Below, one piece after another: positions 36,314 to 45,200 of a DNA stretch of 56,920 bases. The stretch's first letter is position 1; each line of letters starts with the position of its first letter. Below the pieces are notes generated by a model. It searched no databases. It had not been told where the DNA came from and worked only from the letters and a program-made list of their open reading frames with translations. The stretch lies in NCBI RefSeq assembly GCF_026319365.1, contig NZ_JAPDMS010000001.1, positions 695,449 to 752,368 of the forward strand, given 5' to 3'. This stretch comes from Methylophaga sp. OBS1 (GTDB lineage Bacteria > Pseudomonadota > Gammaproteobacteria > Nitrosococcales > Methylophagaceae). The translations under genes and the position numbers were made by a program.

Positions 36314-37139
36314 GCGACTTAACATCGCTTCAAAGAGAACTACGCTAGAATTTTTTTTCAGGTATTGCCTGGCTTTCGCACTCATCACTATAACCGGATG
36401 TAAAGCTGATGGGATAGGTGGCATGACGTTGAATGAGGTATTTAGCCCTGAGGTGAGTCGGTTTGTTGATGCTGTCATCGATAATGACTACCAGCGGGCG
36501 GATAAGCTGCTCAAGGCCGGCGTAGATATTAATGCCGTAGGCAAGGAGGGTATCACACCACTGTTCTGGCTAATCTCTGAAGAGCATGCCAATGATCTGA
36601 CCGCCATCGAATTTATGTTAAAAAACGGCGCCGATCCCAACTATCAAGATCCTGAGCGAGAAGTATCAGCCATGTGGCTGGCCTCAGGCGGGAACAAGCC
36701 AGAATTTTTGAAGCTTCTTATTCGTTATGGCGGCGATGTCAACCAAATAGGTAGACGTGATGAGTCTATGCTGATGGTGGCTTCAGGTCAGGGGCGGTTG
36801 GAGAATATCCAGATTTTATTGGATAACGGTGCTGATATGACATGGAGCAACCGGTTCGGAGAGACTGCGGCATCTATGTGTCTAACTCCTGGCCGATTTG
36901 ATTTAACAGTCTTTTTTTTGGAGCAAGGTTTTGATGGTGATCTCCAGACGCTGGCCGCTTATGTTGAGGGTGCTATGGCAAATGCGGAAATGCAACCCTA
37001 CAAGGAGAAGGCTATCGATATTTTAAGGGAAAAGGGGGCAGAGTTTCCTGCCAGTGGTCGCTTAAAACGGCATCTAGCAAAACATCCGGCAACTGAAGCA
37101 GAAATTGAAGGTATGATTTACGGCAGGGTGATGTATTAG
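36291..37139 (+). CDS. Ankyrin-repeat lipoprotein
   Basis: 282 residues. A hydrophobic segment ends in a lipobox (ALITITGC, Cys near residue 37), so it should be a periplasm-facing lipoprotein. About four ankyrin repeats follow (LKAGVDINAVGKEGITPLFW, LKNGADPNYQDPE, IRYGGDVNQIGRRDESMLMV, LDNGADMTWSNRFGETAA). Ankyrin lipoproteins often act as immunity or binding partners of envelope toxins; none is visible here. It is less AT-rich than the genes before it. Confidence 0.85.
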   Translation: MNRSHLRKRLNIASKRTTLEFFFRYCLAFALITITGCKADGIGGMTLNEVFSPEVSRFVDAVIDNDYQRADKLLKAGVDINAVGKEGITPLFWLISEEHANDLTAIEFMLKNGADPNYQDPEREVSAMWLASGGNKPEFLKLLIRYGGDVNQIGRRDESMLMVASGQGRLENIQILLDNGADMTWSNRFGETAASMCLTPGRFDLTVFFLEQGFDGDLQTLAAYVEGAMANAEMQPYKEKAIDILREKGAEFPASGRLKRHLAKHPATEAEIEGMIYGRVMY

Positions 37140-37142
37140 CGT

Positions 37143-37225
37143 GGTAGCTTGGGCTGATTTATCAAGCCCAACATCCTGATATTATTGAGCTTCGTGCCTT
37201 AGCCCAACCTACGAGCTACGAGCCG
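37143..37225. repeat. Decayed palindromic repeat (TTGGGCTGA type)
   Basis: GTAGCTTGGGCTGA near 37143 faces TTAGCCCAACCTAC near 37200, with AAGCCCAACA and GAGCTTCGTGCC between them. This matches the widespread proteobacterial palindrome around GTAGGTTGGGCT / AGCCCAACCTAC, with several mismatches. It is non-coding. Confidence 0.6.
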
Positions 37226-37336
37226 GATTAGATGAGTGCAGAGGTTTGTCAGTCAACGCAGAGTGCTGCTATGGTTTGATGAAATCTTCAGCATCCCCGG
37301 TGCAGTGTTCTGAAAATACCTCAAGGAGCGTGGCCT

Positions 37337-38269
37337 ATGAAAAACCGCTTCACCCGCAGGCACAGTCTCAAAATGCTCGGCACCGGTCTGATTGTGACGC
37401 TCCTGCCACCTATATCAAGCTTCGCTGCAAGCGAGAAACTACTACGCAAACCTTATTCTGATAACAAAACACTACCGGTTATTGGCCTCGGCACCTGGCA
37501 AACTTTCAATGTGGGTAGCGATCCGAAGTTGCTGGATGTCCGAACCGAGGTGGTCAAAGCGTTTTTTGAACTGAATGGCGGGCTGATTGATTCCTCGCCG
37601 ATGTATGGTTCAGCGCCCGATGTGATGGGCTATGCTTTAGAACAGCTGGGCGTACCCGACAGCCTGTTTTCTGCGGAAAAGGTCTGGAGTCCGGCCGGTG
37701 GCAGTGCCCGTGAGCAGGTTGCTAACTTGCTCGACCGCTGGAATCTCGAGCAATTTGACCTTGTGCAGGTGCATAACCTCACAGACTGGCGCGAGCACCT
37801 CGCGGCGCTACGGGAAATGAAACAAGCAGGCCTCATTAGACATATTGGTATTACCACTTCGCATGGACGCCGCCACAGCGAGTTTGAGCAAATCATGGCG
37901 TCTGAGGAGATTGATTTTGCACAGCTGACTTATAACATCAGGCATCGTGAAGTGGAAAAGCGGCTGCTGCCGCTGGCTCAGGAGCGGGGGATCGCTGTCA
38001 TTGCCAACCGGCCTTATGATGGCGGTAGCCTGATTAAAGGCTTGAAACGCCGTAATGAGCCCTTGCCTGAGTGGGCGGTCGAAGAATTTGCTTGCACAAG
38101 CTGGGCCGATTTTCTGTTGAAGTTTATCGTGAGTCACCCAGCTTTGACTTGTGCCATTCCAGCGACCACGCAAGTCGCGCATCTGCGTGAAAATATGCGG
38201 GCCGGCATGGGGGCGATGCCCTCAGCTAACACCCGGCAGAAGATGGTGAAATATATTGAGTCGCTATGA
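37337..38269 (+). CDS. Tat-exported aldo/keto reductase
   Basis: 310 residues with a twin-arginine-like leader (TRRHSLKMLGTGLIVTLLP) and a reductase core: GLGTWQTFNV, catalytic Asp-Tyr in DSSPMYGSAP, Lys in SAEKVW and His in VQVHNLTD. Export is unusual for an NADPH enzyme; folded, cofactor-loaded transport by Tat would permit it. Substrate unknown. It overlaps the next gene by four bases. Confidence 0.88.
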   Translation: MKNRFTRRHSLKMLGTGLIVTLLPPISSFAASEKLLRKPYSDNKTLPVIGLGTWQTFNVGSDPKLLDVRTEVVKAFFELNGGLIDSSPMYGSAPDVMGYALEQLGVPDSLFSAEKVWSPAGGSAREQVANLLDRWNLEQFDLVQVHNLTDWREHLAALREMKQAGLIRHIGITTSHGRRHSEFEQIMASEEIDFAQLTYNIRHREVEKRLLPLAQERGIAVIANRPYDGGSLIKGLKRRNEPLPEWAVEEFACTSWADFLLKFIVSHPALTCAIPATTQVAHLRENMRAGMGAMPSANTRQKMVKYIESL

Positions 38270-38934
38270 GCACCGGCTTGAGCTATTCGCTGCAGGATTT
38301 TATTCCTTTTACCGCTGATATCTATTTCCGCTTACTGGAACGCATGAGCGAGTCTTACTGGCCGTTACAGTTGCTGACAATGATACTGGGGATGGTCAGT
38401 GTCTGGCTGGCGCTGCATCAACGTGCACGGATCGTAAGCCTGCTGATGGCACCACTATGGGCATTTGTTGCGGTGGCCTTTTTTATACAGTTGTACGCCG
38501 AACTTAACTGGGCTGGCCGCTATATGGCCTATGCGTTTTTTATCCAGGCCGGATTGTTGTTGACGGCTTTTCTCAGCCCTGGATTCAATAGCAGCCCTGG
38601 CAATGCTGTTGTTACTTTTCTTGCTAGCATAATAGCGCTTTCTGGCCTGATAGGCCTGCCCGTTGCCGGTCTTTTAATGACTGGCAATTGGTGGCAGGCT
38701 GAGGTTTTCGGCGTTTTTCCTGACCCAACCTCAGTCACCACACTGGGGCTGGCCCTGGTCCTGTTCAGAGGCTGGCGCTCGTGGCTTATGACACTGATCC
38801 CTATCCTCTGGTTATCATACTCAGGCCTGACTTTGTGGGCTCTGGATATACCGACAGCAATCATGCTTTTTGTCACAGTGGGGCTGGCACTGATTGGTCT
38901 GGTCTGGAGAAGCGTTGAGCGCAGAGTAGTTTGA
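38266..38934 (+). CDS. DUF6064-like membrane protein
   Basis: 222 residues with six hydrophobic helices; the opening SLQDFIPFTADIYFRLLER and ending DIPTAIMLFVTVGLALIGLVWR fit the DUF6064 family. Function unknown. Coupled by overlap to the exported aldo/keto reductase. Confidence 0.72.
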   Translation: MSTGLSYSLQDFIPFTADIYFRLLERMSESYWPLQLLTMILGMVSVWLALHQRARIVSLLMAPLWAFVAVAFFIQLYAELNWAGRYMAYAFFIQAGLLLTAFLSPGFNSSPGNAVVTFLASIIALSGLIGLPVAGLLMTGNWWQAEVFGVFPDPTSVTTLGLALVLFRGWRSWLMTLIPILWLSYSGLTLWALDIPTAIMLFVTVGLALIGLVWRSVERRVV

Positions 38935-38973
38935 ACAGCAATAATAATGAGCTGAATACGGTTGAGCTGTCTG

Positions 38974-39927
38974 CTAGATATCGAGCTTGGTAATGACAAC
39001 CTGTTTGCTCAGGCAGTCGATATCGCTCCCGTCAAATAATTCGGTGCCGGGATGCATGACTGTGCCGGCACCGCAGGCCAGTCCCAGAGTCAGAATCTTT
39101 TCCGGCGTGTCATGCAGGCTGAAACCTGCAACCAGACCCGCAACCATTGAGTCACCCGCCCCAACAGTGGTGTTAACCGTCACGTCCAGCGCTTTGGCGA
39201 AGTAGCTGTTTTCCGGTGTCACCAGTAGGGCGCCTTCATGACTGAGTGAGACGCAGACATAGGCCACGCCACCCTGCTGGATCAAGCGGGCACTGTGGGC
39301 GACGGCTTCCGGCGTCGGTAAGGACTCATCCAGCATCATTTCCAGTTCGTACTTATTGGGCTTAATCATGAACGGTTTGGCAGCAATAGCCCGTTTCAGC
39401 ATTTCGCCATGCACATCAACCACAGCACGGCCGCCCTGGCGGTTAATTCGCTCTACCAACTCGGCATAAAGGGAGAGCGAGACATTGGGCTGACAGGAAC
39501 CGGTGATAATGCCGTAGCCATCACCGGTAACTTCAATAAAATCATCAGCGATCCGCTTGATATCCGGCTCAGGGATATCAGTGCCACTACTGGTCATATG
39601 AAATTGATTGTGCGGGCCTGTTTCAATAATGGTGGTATTGCTACGGGTTTCACCGCTGACTTCTTCATAGACGACATGAGGCAAATGCTCATATAGCAGG
39701 GTTCTGAAAATTTGGCCGACAGCGCCGGCGATGACGCAGATAGTGTGAGATTCAATATCAAGGCGGGTCAGGGCCCGGCCAATGTTGATGCCGTTACCAC
39801 CCGGATCGTAACGCGCGGAGTCTGCACGGGACTTCTCATCAGGAATCAGCCTGTTGACATGATAAGTCACATCCAGTGCCGGATTCAGGCATAAGGTGCT
39901 AATGGGGCGGTGAGGTGTTATCGCCAT
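38974..39927 (-). CDS. PfkB-family hexose kinase (1-phosphofructokinase type)
   Basis: 317 residues of the ribokinase/PfkB fold: substrate motif LNPALDVTYHV, PGGNGINIGRAL, and the C-terminal signature VGAGDSMVAGLVAGF with the catalytic Asp. It phosphorylates fructose-1-phosphate, fructose-6-phosphate or tagatose-6-phosphate; which one is unclear. ATG 39927 follows AGGAAG, so the longer frame from 39987 is rejected. Confidence 0.9.
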   Translation of the reverse strand: MAITPHRPISTLCLNPALDVTYHVNRLIPDEKSRADSARYDPGGNGINIGRALTRLDIESHTICVIAGAVGQIFRTLLYEHLPHVVYEEVSGETRSNTTIIETGPHNQFHMTSSGTDIPEPDIKRIADDFIEVTGDGYGIITGSCQPNVSLSLYAELVERINRQGGRAVVDVHGEMLKRAIAAKPFMIKPNKYELEMMLDESLPTPEAVAHSARLIQQGGVAYVCVSLSHEGALLVTPENSYFAKALDVTVNTTVGAGDSMVAGLVAGFSLHDTPEKILTLGLACGAGTVMHPGTELFDGSDIDCLSKQVVITKLDI

Positions 39928-40063
39928 AATGCCGTGCTTCCTGTCGACGCTTATTAGCAGTGTAAGAAATTTCCAGACAATTTGCACCGGATAAAGATTG
40001 AATTGCCTGGGTCAGATTAGGACAATAGGGGCTTAAATCATCACCAACCGATCAGGCTACATC

Positions 40064-41053
40064 GTGCAGATAGCTGTTTTCAGTGCCAAACCCTATGACC
40101 AGACATTTCTAGCCCGGGCAGCTACCGCTGAACTGGCGTTTCAGTGTTTTGAACTGGAGCTCAAGCCGTCGACGGCCGTAATGGCACAGGGCGCCGAAAT
40201 CGTCAGCGCCTTTGTCAATGACGATTTAGGGCGAGAAACCCTGACGCTAATGGCGGAAGGGGGCACCCGATTGATTGCCTTGCGTTGTGCCGGATTCAAT
40301 CAGGTGGATTTGACGGCGGCGAAAGAACTCGGCATTCGTGTTGTTAATGTGCCCGCTTATTCTCCCTATGCGGTGGCAGAACATACCATTGCTCTGATGC
40401 TGGCGCTGAGCCGGAAACTACCGCGCGCCTATAATCGTGTCCGCGATGGCAACTTTTCACTGGATGGGCTGCTGGGTTTTGATTTTTACGGTAAAACGCT
40501 TGGCATTATAGGGGGCGGCAAAATTGGCATGCTGGTCGCCGAGCGGATGCGGGCATTTGGTTGCCGGATACTGATTTACGATCCCTTTAACGAAGACAAC
40601 TGCCGTCAACGGGGTTATGAGACCGCAACACTTGAGATGCTGTTTGAGACCAGCGATATCATTAGCCTGCATTGTCCGTTGAATGAACACACACGGCATA
40701 TCATTAACCGTGACAGCGTCGCCCGTCTAAAGCAGGGCATGATGCTGATCAACACCAGCCGCGGTGCATTAATGGATACTCAGGCCGTGCTGGACGGTCT
40801 GAAAGCCCATCACATTGCCTACCTGGGAATCGATGTTTATGAGCAGGAAGGTAGTTTGTTTTTTGAGGATCATTCGCTGGATATTATTCAGGATGATGTG
40901 ATTCAGCGTCTCATCACCTTGCCTAATGTCATCGTCACCGGCCACCAGGCTTATTTCACCAAAGAAGCGCTGCAGCACATTGCAGAGACCACGGTCAGCA
41001 ACATTCTCGAATACCTCCGTGATGAGCCGCTGACTTATCAGGTCGGAGGCTGA
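40064..41053 (+). CDS. D-lactate dehydrogenase LdhA
   Basis: 329 residues, the same length as E. coli LdhA. NAD-binding GIIGGGKIGML, catalytic Arg in NTSRGALMDT, Glu in DVYEQEGSLFFED and His in VTGHQAYFTKEAL. It reduces pyruvate to D-lactate. The start is GTG. Its stop is two bases before dinG. Confidence 0.94.
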   Translation: MQIAVFSAKPYDQTFLARAATAELAFQCFELELKPSTAVMAQGAEIVSAFVNDDLGRETLTLMAEGGTRLIALRCAGFNQVDLTAAKELGIRVVNVPAYSPYAVAEHTIALMLALSRKLPRAYNRVRDGNFSLDGLLGFDFYGKTLGIIGGGKIGMLVAERMRAFGCRILIYDPFNEDNCRQRGYETATLEMLFETSDIISLHCPLNEHTRHIINRDSVARLKQGMMLINTSRGALMDTQAVLDGLKAHHIAYLGIDVYEQEGSLFFEDHSLDIIQDDVIQRLITLPNVIVTGHQAYFTKEALQHIAETTVSNILEYLRDEPLTYQVGG

Positions 41054-41055
41054 AC

Positions 41056-43134
41056 TTGTCAGAATCGATCTTCGGTCGTTTGCAGGCGGCGATCCCTGAC
41101 TTCAAACCGCGGCCACAGCAACAGCAGATGAGTGATTTTATCGCCATGCAAATGGCGAGACCACCGCAACAGCGTATTGCTGTGGTAGAAGCCCCCACCG
41201 GTGTTGGCAAAACACTGGCCTATCTCAGTGGCACGATTGAGTCGGCCATCAATAACAAAAAAACACTGGTGATAAGCACCGCCACGGTCAATCTTCAACA
41301 ACAGTTGATCCAGAAAGATTTGCCCCAGTTCTCCGCAGCCCTGGCGCAACCGATTCGCTTTGTTCAGGTGAAAGGACGGCGGCGTTATCTTTGTCCCAGT
41401 AAACTCAGCCAACTGGCAACCGCACCCGAGCAACAAACGCTGGATATTGATATCGACGCCAAATACCAGCAGGCGCTGCATATGGCGGCAGCGAAGCAGA
41501 TGTTGAGTGAGTGGGACCAGGAACGTTGGGATGGTGATCGCGACAGCCGGCGGGATAAGGTCAGCGCGGATTTATGGAACCAGATATCCACTGATTCCGA
41601 GGGCTGTGCCGGTAAGAGCTGCTCGTTTTATCTTCGCTGCCCCTATTACAAATTACGCCGTGAGATGGTCAGTGCCCAGGTGGTGGTGGCAAACCATGAT
41701 CTGATATTGAGTGATGCCGATCTGGGGGGGGGGCTAGTGTTACCCAACCCGGAAGAGGTGCTGTTTGTCTTCGACGAAGCACATAACCTGCCGCGCAAAG
41801 CACTCGACCATGCGGCGAAAGCACTCAATTTTATGCAGCTGTATCAGACCACCGAAACCGCTGACAGTGTTTTGAAGAAAATTCCATCAGCGCTGGCATT
41901 TCGTCAGCATGATTTCGGTTATATGCTCAGTGAATTACGACGCGATTTACCTGCTGTGATCAGCCATCTACAACAGATGGAAACCATCCTGCAAAGTGAC
42001 GGACTGGTCCATGATTTATTGGAAAAACGAATTAGCGAACCGCGTATTTTCTGGAACAGTCCGCTGGTCAATGCCCTGTTGATCCCTTGTCAGAATCTGC
42101 TGCAAAGAGCAAACAACATCTATAAGCATTATTCGGTACTGGCTAAATGGATTAAAGAAGGACTGGAGAAAACCCAGCTCTCCAACAAAGTCGGTGAAGC
42201 GCTGCTACCGCAGGTCGGTACTGTGCAGAACATTTTCGGTTACCTGATTGATTTTATGGCACTGTTTCTGGAGCCTGATCAGGAAGACCGGCCACCCAAT
42301 GTCCGCTGGCTATCTGTGGACCAGTTTGCCAAACAACAAACCCTGGTGATTCATGCCGGGCCCATGACAGCGGCCTATTTTCTGGATCGCAGTCTGTGGA
42401 CACGGGCATTCGGTGTTGTGCTGACTTCAGCGACTTTGCGGGGAATGGGGTTGTTTCATCGTTTCCGAATGGACTGTGGTCTGCACCGGTTTGATGAGCA
42501 GCATTTTCTGGCGGTGCCGTCGCCATTCAAATACAACGATCAGGCCACCCTGAATCTGCCGGCGATGCAATACCTGCCTAATGAACAGCAACAACAGTGG
42601 CGTCGGGAGGTAGTCACCAGGTTGAAAGAGGTGATTGATACCTCTGAAGCGACCTTGGTGCTGTTTACTTCCCGTGAGGTGATGGAAGCGGTGTATCGGC
42701 AGTTGCCTGCTGAGATCAGCCGGCTGGTATTGATTCAGGGGGATACGCTGTCACCGAAAAACATGGTGCAGCGCCATATTCGCCAAGTGGAAGCGGGTCA
42801 CGGTAGCATTATTTTCGGCATGGATCGCTTTGCCGAGGGCGTGGATCTGCCGGGTAATCTGTGCACGCATGTGATTATCACCAAGCTGCCGTTTCCTGTC
42901 TTTACCCGGCCTATAGAGCAAGCCAAGCAGGAATGGATCATTCGCCGTGGCGGTCAGCCATTTACAGCCTTGTCTCTGCCGGCAGTCAGCGTAAAACTGA
43001 TTCAGGCCTGTGGGCGTTTGCTACGCAAAGAGACGGATAGCGGCCGCATTACGATTCTGGATCGGCGTTTGTTAACGAAAGGTTACGGTAAGCAACTGCT
43101 TGCGCATTTGCCGGATTATCGTCTTGTCCGCTGA
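41056..43134 (+). CDS. ATP-dependent helicase DinG
   Basis: 692 residues; XPD-like superfamily 2 helicase. Walker A EAPTGVGKTLAYL, DEAH box VFDEAHNLPRKA, four iron-sulfur cysteines between ~residues 115 and 200 (YLCPSK, CAGKSC, LRCPYY), and motif VI QACGRLLRKETDSG. It unwinds R-loops and G-quadruplexes. TTG start 41056 with GGAGG in the end of ldhA, so the two are coupled. Confidence 0.95.
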   Translation: MSESIFGRLQAAIPDFKPRPQQQQMSDFIAMQMARPPQQRIAVVEAPTGVGKTLAYLSGTIESAINNKKTLVISTATVNLQQQLIQKDLPQFSAALAQPIRFVQVKGRRRYLCPSKLSQLATAPEQQTLDIDIDAKYQQALHMAAAKQMLSEWDQERWDGDRDSRRDKVSADLWNQISTDSEGCAGKSCSFYLRCPYYKLRREMVSAQVVVANHDLILSDADLGGGLVLPNPEEVLFVFDEAHNLPRKALDHAAKALNFMQLYQTTETADSVLKKIPSALAFRQHDFGYMLSELRRDLPAVISHLQQMETILQSDGLVHDLLEKRISEPRIFWNSPLVNALLIPCQNLLQRANNIYKHYSVLAKWIKEGLEKTQLSNKVGEALLPQVGTVQNIFGYLIDFMALFLEPDQEDRPPNVRWLSVDQFAKQQTLVIHAGPMTAAYFLDRSLWTRAFGVVLTSATLRGMGLFHRFRMDCGLHRFDEQHFLAVPSPFKYNDQATLNLPAMQYLPNEQQQQWRREVVTRLKEVIDTSEATLVLFTSREVMEAVYRQLPAEISRLVLIQGDTLSPKNMVQRHIRQVEAGHGSIIFGMDRFAEGVDLPGNLCTHVIITKLPFPVFTRPIEQAKQEWIIRRGGQPFTALSLPAVSVKLIQACGRLLRKETDSGRITILDRRLLTKGYGKQLLAHLPDYRLVR

Positions 43135-43244
43135 TGTTGTTAAAACACAGACACAGACTTCACAGAGAGTAGTGACTACACAAGATTGTCATAGTGATCT
43201 GAACGGCGGTATCCAGCAAACCTGTTATGGCGTCCGTTCTTGAG

Positions 43245-44010
43245 GTATTTTTTCTAGGGTTGGGATGAGATCCTTCGGCTCACGCTCAGGATGACAGGGG
43301 GAATGAAAACGGTTCCATAGCTGTCATGCCGACCGTAGTGGAGGCATCTCTTCCAAGGCTGGGATGAGATCCCTGGGCTTCCGCTCAGGATGACAGGGGG
43401 AATGAAAACGATTCCATAGCTGTCATGACGACCGTAGTGGAGGCATCTTTTCTAGTGTTGGGATGAGACCCTTCTGCTCCCGCTCAGGATGACAGGGGGA
43501 ATGAAAACGGTTCCATAGCTCTCATGCCGACCGTAGTGGAGGCATCTTTTCCAGGGTTGGGATGAGATCCTTCGGCTTTCGCTCAGAATGACAGGGGGGA
43601 TGAAAACGACGCCGTGGCTGTCATACCGACTGGAGTGGAGGTAACTTTTCCAGGGCTGGGATGAGATCCTTCGGCTTCCGCTCAGGATGACAGGGGGGAT
43701 GAAAACGATTCCATGGCTGTCATGCCGACCGCAGTGGAGGCATCTTTTTCCAGGGTTGGGGCGAGATCCTTCGGCTTTCGCTCAGAATGACAGGGGGGAT
43801 GAAAACGACGCCGTGGCTGTCATACCGACTGGAGTGGAGGTAACTTTTCCAGGGCTGGGATGAGATCCTTCGGCTTCCGCTCAGGATGACAGGGGGGATG
43901 AAAACGATTCCATGGCTGTCATGCCGACCGCAGTGGAGGCATCTTTTTCCAGGGTTGGGGCGAGATCCTTCGGCTTTCGCTCAAGATGACTGGGAAAATT
44001 AAAATAATTC
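43245..44010. repeat. Tandem array of eight ~99-bp palindromic units
   Basis: The anchor TGGGRYGAG recurs at 43261, 43360, 43459, 43558, 43657, 43757, 43856 and 43956, a period of 99 or 100. Each unit has GAGATCCTTCGGCTT...ATGACAG and, inverted, CTGTCATGCCGACC...GGCATC, joined by GGGGGAATGAAAACG, so each can fold into a hairpin. The dimer 43558-43756 is repeated almost exactly at 43757-43955 (two differences), a recent duplication. Seven of the eight carry a GATC. Confidence 0.93.
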
Positions 44011-44097
44011 GCTGTATCAGACACGGACTCGCAGTTGCTGAAAAACGCCTCTGGCTTTTTAATCAGTCTGTGTGATCTGTACTGCTGTGGTTAAAAA

Positions 44098-44124
44098 CAA
44101 AAAAGCCCCAATCAAGGGGCTTTT
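44098..44124 (-). terminator. Terminator of ppiC
   Basis: Stem AAAAGCCCC / GGGGCTTTT with loop AATCAA; on the minus strand it is followed by a long T tract. It lies 20 bases past the ppiC stop. Confidence 0.88.
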
Positions 44125-44144
44125 CATACACAAGACTGTCAGTC

Positions 44145-44426
44145 TTATTCGCTGCGACTGGTCACTTCCAGCAGGTGATAACCAAACTGGGTTTTCACGG
44201 GACCCTGCACGGTATTGACCGGTGCTGAAAAAACGACCTTGTCGAATTCCGGCACCATCATGCCCGGGCCGAATTCACCCAGATCGCCGCCGCTGCGGCC
44301 TGAAGGGCAGGATGAGTGCTCTTTAGCGATATCGCCAAAATCTGCGCCCTGTTCGATTTCTCGTTTCAGTTCCAGACAGATTTCTTCGCTGTCGACAAGG
44401 ATATGTCTTGCTGTCGCTTTTGCCAT
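44145..44426 (-). CDS. Parvulin peptidyl-prolyl isomerase PpiC
   Basis: 93 residues, a single parvulin domain: [45 protein letters not shown], and the ending [13 protein letters not shown]. Same length as E. coli PpiC; cytoplasmic, no signal peptide. Confidence 0.95.
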   Translation of the reverse strand: MAKATARHILVDSEEICLELKREIEQGADFGDIAKEHSSCPSGRSGGDLGEFGPGMMVPEFDKVVFSAPVNTVQGPVKTQFGYHLLEVTSRSE

Positions 44427-44466
44427 CGGTATTATTCCGTTCAGTTAAAACCGCAGATTATAACAG

Positions 44467-45153
44467 TTAAGCGGCCAGTTTGAGGCTCTCGAGCAAGGCC
44501 TCGGCTGTGGCTTCTGAGGATTGAGGGTTCTGGCCAGTGATGAGAGGGCCATCTACACAGCAGTTCTCAGTCCAGTCATCAGCTTTCACATAGCAGCCAC
44601 CCCGGGCTTTGAGTACATCTTCCAGCAGGAAAGGAACAATGTCAGTCAGGCCAACCGCTGCTTCTTCGCTGTTACTGAATGCCGTCACGGCACGATTATT
44701 GATCACAGGCTGGCCGTCTTTATCGTGAACATTCACTAAAGCGGCTGGCGCATGGCAGACAAAGCCGATCGGTTTATCCTGTTGGAGAAAGGATTCAATC
44801 AAACTGATTGAGTAAGAGGAATGCGCCAAATCCCACATTGGTCCATGCCCACCTGGATAAAACACGGCGTCGTAATCCGCTGCACGAACCTGTGCCAGGG
44901 GCAAGGTGTTGGCGAGCAGTTTCTGAGCAGCGTTATCCTGCTTGAAGCGCTCTGTCGCCTCTGTCTGAAAATCCGGGCTGTCACTTTTAGGATCCAGTGG
45001 TGGCTGGCCGCCTCTGGGCGAGGCCAGGGTTACTTTTACCCCTGCATCATGAAAGACATAATAGGGGGCAGCAAACTCTTCCAGCCAGAATCCGGTTTTC
45101 TTACCAGTGGTGCCCAGTCGGTCATGAGAGGTCAAAACCATCAATATATGCAT
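44467..45153 (-). CDS. DJ-1/PfpI family protein
   Basis: 228 residues with the glutamine-amidotransferase-like fold. The nucleophile elbow is FVCHAPAAL; an acidic partner precedes it in the GGHGPMWDL region. Like Hsp31-type and glyoxalase III-like proteins it may act on methylglyoxal or as a chaperone. It is 40 bases upstream of ppiC on the same strand. Confidence 0.88.
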   Translation of the reverse strand: MHILMVLTSHDRLGTTGKKTGFWLEEFAAPYYVFHDAGVKVTLASPRGGQPPLDPKSDSPDFQTEATERFKQDNAAQKLLANTLPLAQVRAADYDAVFYPGGHGPMWDLAHSSYSISLIESFLQQDKPIGFVCHAPAALVNVHDKDGQPVINNRAVTAFSNSEEAAVGLTDIVPFLLEDVLKARGGCYVKADDWTENCCVDGPLITGQNPQSSEATAEALLESLKLAA

Positions 45154-45200
45154 GTTTTCTCCTTGTTTCTATTTCAGCTGCTATTGCTGACAGATAGCGT

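Larger units (their letters stand above)
43135..44144. other. 1-kb non-coding interval filled by repeats
   Basis: Between convergent dinG and ppiC. No ORF is supported. It holds an ACACAGACACAGACTTCACAGAG stretch at ~43145, the 99-bp tandem array, a facing TGTGTGATCTGT...CTGTGGTTAAAA stretch at ~44067-44097, and the ppiC terminator. Confidence 0.85.

Noticed and set aside
39928..39987. 20-codon extension of the PfkB kinase
   Set aside because: AGGAAG precedes ATG 39927 and the extension is not kinase-like.
43245..44010. CRISPR-like regular repeats
   Set aside because: Units are contiguous, ~99 bp, with no unique spacers; the whole unit repeats. No cas genes are present.
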